The notes under the pieces: generated by a model
The model's input: only the letters and a program-made list of their open reading frames with translations
What the model was told of the DNA's origin: nothing
The model's database searches: none
In this document: positions 12,910-15,726 of the stretch, piece by piece
Numbering within the stretch: position 1 is the first letter of the stretch
Layout of the letters: every line of letters begins with the position of its first letter
Program-made: the position numbers and the translations under genes
Origin: Desulfobacterales bacterium
GTDB lineage: Bacteria > Desulfobacterota > Desulfobacteria > Desulfobacterales > C00003060
Assembly (NCBI GenBank): GCA_030629475.1
Contig: DAOVOU010000010.1
Span: 1 to 15,726, forward strand
Direction: 5' to 3'
DNA length: 15,726 nt

Positions 12910-14010
12910 CTACGCATCGGGGGGGTGGGGGTGGTGAAAATGGCCGGCGATCCACCCTCCGCCTAGAACCCGTTCGCCTTGATAGAAGACAGCGGCCTGC
13001 CCTGGCGTAATAGCGTACTGCGCTTTGGAAAAGCGAACCGTGGCCGTGTAGCGATCAACGGGCGTCAGGATGGACTCTGCTTCCCGGTGACGATAGCGGA
13101 TACGGGTTTGGACTGATATGGGTTTGTCCGGAGGTTCAGTCTCGATCCAGTTGATGCAGGTGACCATACATTCTGTGGCTGCTAACTCGGATTTGAACCC
13201 GATGACAAGTCGGTTTTGCTCCTTATCAAGACGAATCACATAGTATGGGGCTGGCCCGGGTATGCTAATCCCTTTGCGCTGTCCTACGGTGTACGCATGT
13301 AGGCCCTGGTGTTGTCCTAAAGTCTCACCCCTGGTGTTTAGAATCGGGCCAGGCTCACGGGGAAATCCTGCCGATTTGGAAAGAAACTCTCTATAGCTTT
13401 GATGTCGCACAAAACACAATTCCTGGCTTTCGCGCGCAAGACACGATGTAAGTCCCCATGCCTTCGCCATTTTTTGTACCTGATTTTTGGTATAGCTTCC
13501 CAGCGGAAACATGGCCTGTCTTAACTGCTGTTGGGTCAGGAGAGCTAGGAAGTAGGACTGGTCTTTGGCCCGGTCCACACCCTTCAGGAGGGAAAAGTGC
13601 CCGTTTGCTTCCTGGCGTATTCTGGCATAGTGGCCTGTTGCCAGAGTTGAGACGCAAAGGGCTTTGGCTTTTTCCAGGACAAGGCCGAACTTGATACGCT
13701 GATTGCAGACCATACACGGGTTCGGAGTTTGTCCTGACCGGTAGGTATCGGCAAAGTAGCGAACAACCTCCCTTTCGAAGGCTTCGGAACAATCGATCAC
13801 TTCAAGGGGAATCCCGATCTGCTCTGAAACGGTCTGGGCCCAAGAGCTGATACGGGACAATGGCCTGGATGGTGTTGCTTGGCCGGGGGTAAATTCATAA
13901 CCCGTTCGGAAATGAAGTCCAATGACTCGGTAGTTTTTCTTCTTAAGAAAGGCAGCTGCGACAGCGGAATCAAGACCGCCGCTCAAGGCAACGGCTACGG
14001 TCTGCTTCAT
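12910..14010 (-). CDS. mnmA: tRNA-specific 2-thiouridylase MnmA
   Basis: A 366-residue cytoplasmic enzyme that makes 2-thiouridine at wobble position 34 of tRNA-Lys, -Glu and -Gln. It has the ATP-pyrophosphatase loop SGGLDS (10-15), GLHFRTGYEF, catalytic nucleophile C99 in TPNPCMVCN, ATGHYAR (124-130), DQSYFLALL (150-158) and persulfide cysteine C199 in SQELCFV. The C-terminal domain has TVGQRKG (241-247) and a final beta-barrel with ITPGQAAVFY. The start at ATG 14010 matches the family opening and overlaps the NIL-ferredoxin stop by 4 bp (ATGA); an in-frame extension to 14091 lies wholly inside that gene and is unlikely. The gene is the last of the minus-strand run from recN, so the neighbouring iron-sulfur protein may be co-expressed with it. 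Confidence 0.96.
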   Translation of the reverse strand: MKQTVAVALSGGLDSAVAAAFLKKKNYRVIGLHFRTGYEFTPGQATPSRPLSRISSWAQTVSEQIGIPLEVIDCSEAFEREVVRYFADTYRSGQTPNPCMVCNQRIKFGLVLEKAKALCVSTLATGHYARIRQEANGHFSLLKGVDRAKDQSYFLALLTQQQLRQAMFPLGSYTKNQVQKMAKAWGLTSCLARESQELCFVRHQSYREFLSKSAGFPREPGPILNTRGETLGQHQGLHAYTVGQRKGISIPGPAPYYVIRLDKEQNRLVIGFKSELAATECMVTCINWIETEPPDKPISVQTRIRYRHREAESILTPVDRYTATVRFSKAQYAITPGQAAVFYQGERVLGGGWIAGHFHHPHPPDA

Positions 14011-14435
14011 TTCAGGATTGTGTTTCCTGTGGTACGAATCTCCATGGCCCTGGGGGGGCAGGCTGGGACACAAAGTCCACATATGCTGCATTTCTCATGA
14101 TTGAACACGACGGTCATCTCAGGCCGCTCGATGGATAAAGCACCTGTGGGACAGACTGCGGTGCAGGCTCCGCAGTGGGTGCACTTAGTCGTGTTGCGCT
14201 TGATGTCCTGGCCAACCGCGTGCACCTGCACCCCGCGCTCTTTCAGGTATTGAACCCCTTTGTTAAAGTCCTTTCTTCTCCCAGAGAGTTCCAGGACCAT
14301 GACCCCTTCCTTGCGGGGCAGTATGGTGGCTTTAAGGATATTGAATGTGAGGTCAAAGTCACTGGCCAAGTAACAGACGATCGGTTTTTCCACTTCCGTT
14401 TTTGGAAACCGAAGCACGAGCATTCTAGAATACAT
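14007..14435 (-). CDS. NIL-domain 2x[4Fe-4S] ferredoxin
   Basis: A 142-residue protein. Residues 1-75 match the small alpha/beta NIL domain (opening RMLVLRFPKTEVEKPIVCYL, then a GVMVLELSG strand). Residues 80-142 form a bacterial-type diferredoxin with two complete CxxCxxCxxxCP sets (CTHCGACTAVCP and CSICGLCVPACP). ATG 14435 was chosen because AGAGG lies 7 nt upstream; a GTG at 14441 is the alternative. NIL-ferredoxins of anaerobes (MA1822 type) take part in sulfide-dependent homocysteine formation together with a DUF39 protein, which is not in this window. Its stop overlaps the mnmA start by 4 bp, so a role in sulfur or electron delivery to MnmA is possible but unproven. A 10-bp perfect hairpin lies just before its ribosome-binding site. 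Confidence 0.93.
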   Translation of the reverse strand: MYSRMLVLRFPKTEVEKPIVCYLASDFDLTFNILKATILPRKEGVMVLELSGRRKDFNKGVQYLKERGVQVHAVGQDIKRNTTKCTHCGACTAVCPTGALSIERPEMTVVFNHEKCSICGLCVPACPPRAMEIRTTGNTILK

Positions 14436-14447
14436 ATTCACACCTCT

Positions 14448-14470
14448 ATAAAATCGCTTCGCGATTTTAT
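14448..14470 (-). promoter_or_regulatory. Perfect hairpin just upstream of the NIL-ferredoxin RBS
   Basis: ATAAAATCGC and GCGATTTTAT form a 10-bp stem around a 3-nt loop (GAA in the RNA). It begins at the phosphatidyltransferase stop codon and ends 3-4 nt before the AGAGG of the next gene. The position suggests partial termination, an RNA processing or stability element, or control of ribosome access. The same TAAAATC/GATTTTA arms surround repeat copy B2 at 9580-9670. Confidence 0.5.
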
Positions 14471-15171
14471 TACTGATTCAGGGACTGCCTGTAAACATGG
14501 AACATGCGCTGCAAAGCGGTAAAATTCGTTAAGCAGGCAAGGATTACAAGTCCGACGAGAAGTTGCCCGGTAAGGAGTGCGAGGGTCAACACAATGAATC
14601 GTTCCAGACGGGTAAAGAGCCCAACGTTGCATGAGATGTTCAATCCTTCGGCCCTTGCGCGTGCGTAACTGACCATCAGTGAGCCCAGCAAGGTCAAAAA
14701 GGTGAGCAGTACCAGCATGTGCCTACCCTGGAGGCTGGACCAGTAAAGGATGCCAAAAAGAACAGCGGCCTCTGAATATCGGTCCATGAAAGAATCGAGA
14801 AAGGCCCCGAACCGTGTTTCAAGCCCTGCAATTCGCGCCAGCGCGCCATCCAGCGCGTCAAAGGGGCCGGAGAGAAGGAACAACCATCCCCCGTAAGAGA
14901 TATGACCTGTTGCAACGGCAGCTCCGGCGGCGGATGCTATGAAGAAGCCGATCAAGGACAGGAGGTTGGGTTGTACGCCAAGTCTGGCCAACAGACTAGA
15001 AAGAGGGTCAAGTATGACGCCTGCCCAGCCTTTTACCCAGCTCGTGAGTGTCCAGTATTCACGGTTTATCCCTGAAGAGGTTTGATCTTCACCCTTGTTC
15101 TTTGACTCCTCCAAGCTTAATCCTTTCGCCTGCCTGCAAGAAGGGCTCGGTAATCCTGAATCCCTCACCAT
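14470..15171 (-). CDS. CDP-alcohol phosphatidyltransferase family protein
   Basis: An integral membrane enzyme that joins a CDP-linked diacylglycerol (or similar) to an alcohol, as in phosphatidylglycerophosphate or phosphatidylinositol-phosphate synthesis. The family signature DG-x2-AR-x8-G-x3-D-x3-D is complete in DALDGALARIAG followed by RFGAFLDSFMDR. About five hydrophobic helices are visible. The acceptor alcohol cannot be told from sequence, so pgsA is not assigned. The start is uncertain: the open frame reaches GTG 15249 without a ribosome-binding site; ATG 15171 is used here (233 residues); TTG 15114, with AAGGA 6 nt upstream, gives 214 residues and fits the family length best, since the homologous part begins near TLTSWVKGWAGVILDP. 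A heptamer-rich spacer separates it from recN. Confidence 0.88.
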   Translation of the reverse strand: MVRDSGLPSPSCRQAKGLSLEESKNKGEDQTSSGINREYWTLTSWVKGWAGVILDPLSSLLARLGVQPNLLSLIGFFIASAAGAAVATGHISYGGWLFLLSGPFDALDGALARIAGLETRFGAFLDSFMDRYSEAAVLFGILYWSSLQGRHMLVLLTFLTLLGSLMVSYARARAEGLNISCNVGLFTRLERFIVLTLALLTGQLLVGLVILACLTNFTALQRMFHVYRQSLNQ

Positions 15172-15257
15172 CAGAAAACTGCTATTCGCGGCTACACCGT
15201 CAACCTTTAACGAAATTTTCCCGTAGGCGTTCCCAGGTTCAGAGTTCACCGTCTTTT

Positions 15258-15420
15258 GATTGTCGATTTACGATTGTCGATTGTCGATTGTTTTTTCATT
15301 GTTCAATCTTCATTGTTCAATCTTCAATCTTCAATCTTCAATGTTAACCCTGAACCTCTGAACCCGTGAACGGTTACGCTCTATTCAATCGTCAATCGAC
15401 AATCTTCAATCTTCAATCAC
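15258..15420. repeat. Heptamer tandem arrays between recN and the phosphatidyltransferase
   Basis: 15258-15292 is five units (GATTGTC, GATTTAC, GATTGTC, GATTGTC, GATTGTT). About 15301-15343 repeats TCAATCT/TCATTGT. 15386-15420 is five units (CAATCGT, CAATCGA, CAATCTT, CAATCTT, CAATCAC). The outer arrays are inverted relative to each other: GATTGTCGATTG at 15272-15283 and 15279-15290 is the exact complement of CAATCGACAATC at 15393-15404, so a long hairpin can form downstream of recN. The recN stop codon lies within the last array. Confidence 0.85.
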
Positions 15421-15726
15421 TCGCCCTGCCATCATCTCCCTGGCATGATCCAGCGTCTTCGTGGTAATCTTCATCCCTCCCAGCATACGAGCCATCTCTT
15501 TTACACGGGCCTCTCCGTGCAAGGCCGTAATCGTGGTACTGGTACGGCCTCTGTGAATCTTTTTGGCAATCCTGAAATGATGCTTACCGGACTGAGCGAT
15601 TTGGGGAAGGTGTGTGATGCAGATCACCTGATGAAAGCGTGCCAGGGTCTGAAGCTTCTGGCCCACGACTTCGGCTACACCACCGCCGATGCCTGCATCT
15701 ACCTCATCGAAGATTAGGGTCTCCAC
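15406..15726 (-). CDS. recN: DNA repair protein RecN, C-terminal part
   Basis: The last 106 residues of RecN, an SMC-like ATPase in double-strand-break repair; the gene continues beyond the right edge. Visible are the Walker B/D-loop region TLIFDEVDAGIGG, the following VGQKLQTLA, the characteristic QVICITHLPQIA and the terminal RVKEMARMLGG with a final helix, all in the usual RecN order. The last codons (VIED and stop) are written in the ATTGAAG heptamer repeat, so array slippage would change the extreme C-terminus. RecN and the downstream genes run in the same direction, separated by the repeat-filled spacer. Confidence 0.96.
   Translation of the reverse strand: METLIFDEVDAGIGGGVAEVVGQKLQTLARFHQVICITHLPQIAQSGKHHFRIAKKIHRGRTSTTITALHGEARVKEMARMLGGMKITTKTLDHAREMMAGRVIED

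Noticed and set aside
12996..13014. CTGCCCTGGCG in mnmA as a family A end
   Set aside because: It encodes the conserved ITPGQAAVFY strand of MnmA and has no partner end.
14011..14091. Longer N-terminus for MnmA
   Set aside because: It would lie entirely inside the ferredoxin cluster-binding region; the family opening begins at 14010.

Overview
The window looks like an accessory-rich piece of a chromosome from a Desulfobacterota (deltaproteobacterial) organism. This is inferred from gene content and style: a REC-GAF-HD-GYP regulator, a NIL-domain ferredoxin beside mnmA, mtaB, recN, and intergenic spaces full of short palindromic and heptameric repeats. No rRNA, tRNA or CRISPR array was seen.

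Layout. (1) 1-2842, minus strand: a response regulator with a SHOCT-like tail overlaps an HD-GYP response regulator by 8 bp; a repeat-filled gap follows, then the first 40 codons of a PilZ-like protein. These three fit a cyclic-di-GMP module (turnover plus receptor). (2) 2843-3694: gene-free. It holds a ~526-bp block with 13-bp terminal inverted repeats and 10-bp flanking direct repeats, inserted just upstream of the regulator's ribosome-binding site, with two sigma-28-like promoter matches beyond it. (3) 3695-9584, plus strand: a TPM-domain protein, then across a nested inverted-repeat block a tightly packed trio: a nucleotidyltransferase-fold protein, LemA, and a 1147-residue fusion of an endonuclease Q (EndoQ)-like PHP nuclease to a complete UvrD/PcrA helicase, ending in a beta-clamp-binding-like QLSLF. 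(4) 9585-10378: repeats and a 131-137-residue unknown protein. (5) 10488-12552, minus: a chain of three small unknown genes leading by stop/start overlaps into mtaB. (6) 12553-12909: little coding potential, perhaps an ATPase remnant. (7) 12910-15726, minus: the C-terminal end of recN, a CDP-alcohol phosphatidyltransferase, a NIL-ferredoxin and mnmA, the last two overlapping by 4 bp.

The most unusual structure is a dispersed repeat system. Five copies (family A) share a 17-nt left end and a 14-nt right end that are partly complementary, around a core that differs in every copy and is 32-33 nt long in four of five. Two further copies (family B) have different ends but the same geometry (17 nt, 33 nt core, 16 nt). 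Two GC-rich palindromes also sit in frame inside the GAF region of the HD-GYP gene. Four intergenic arrays are built from four different 7-nt units.

The most interesting gene is the EndoQ-UvrD fusion: it would couple incision at deaminated bases to strand unwinding, and its C-terminus may tie it to the sliding clamp. All functional statements come from motif reading without database searches.
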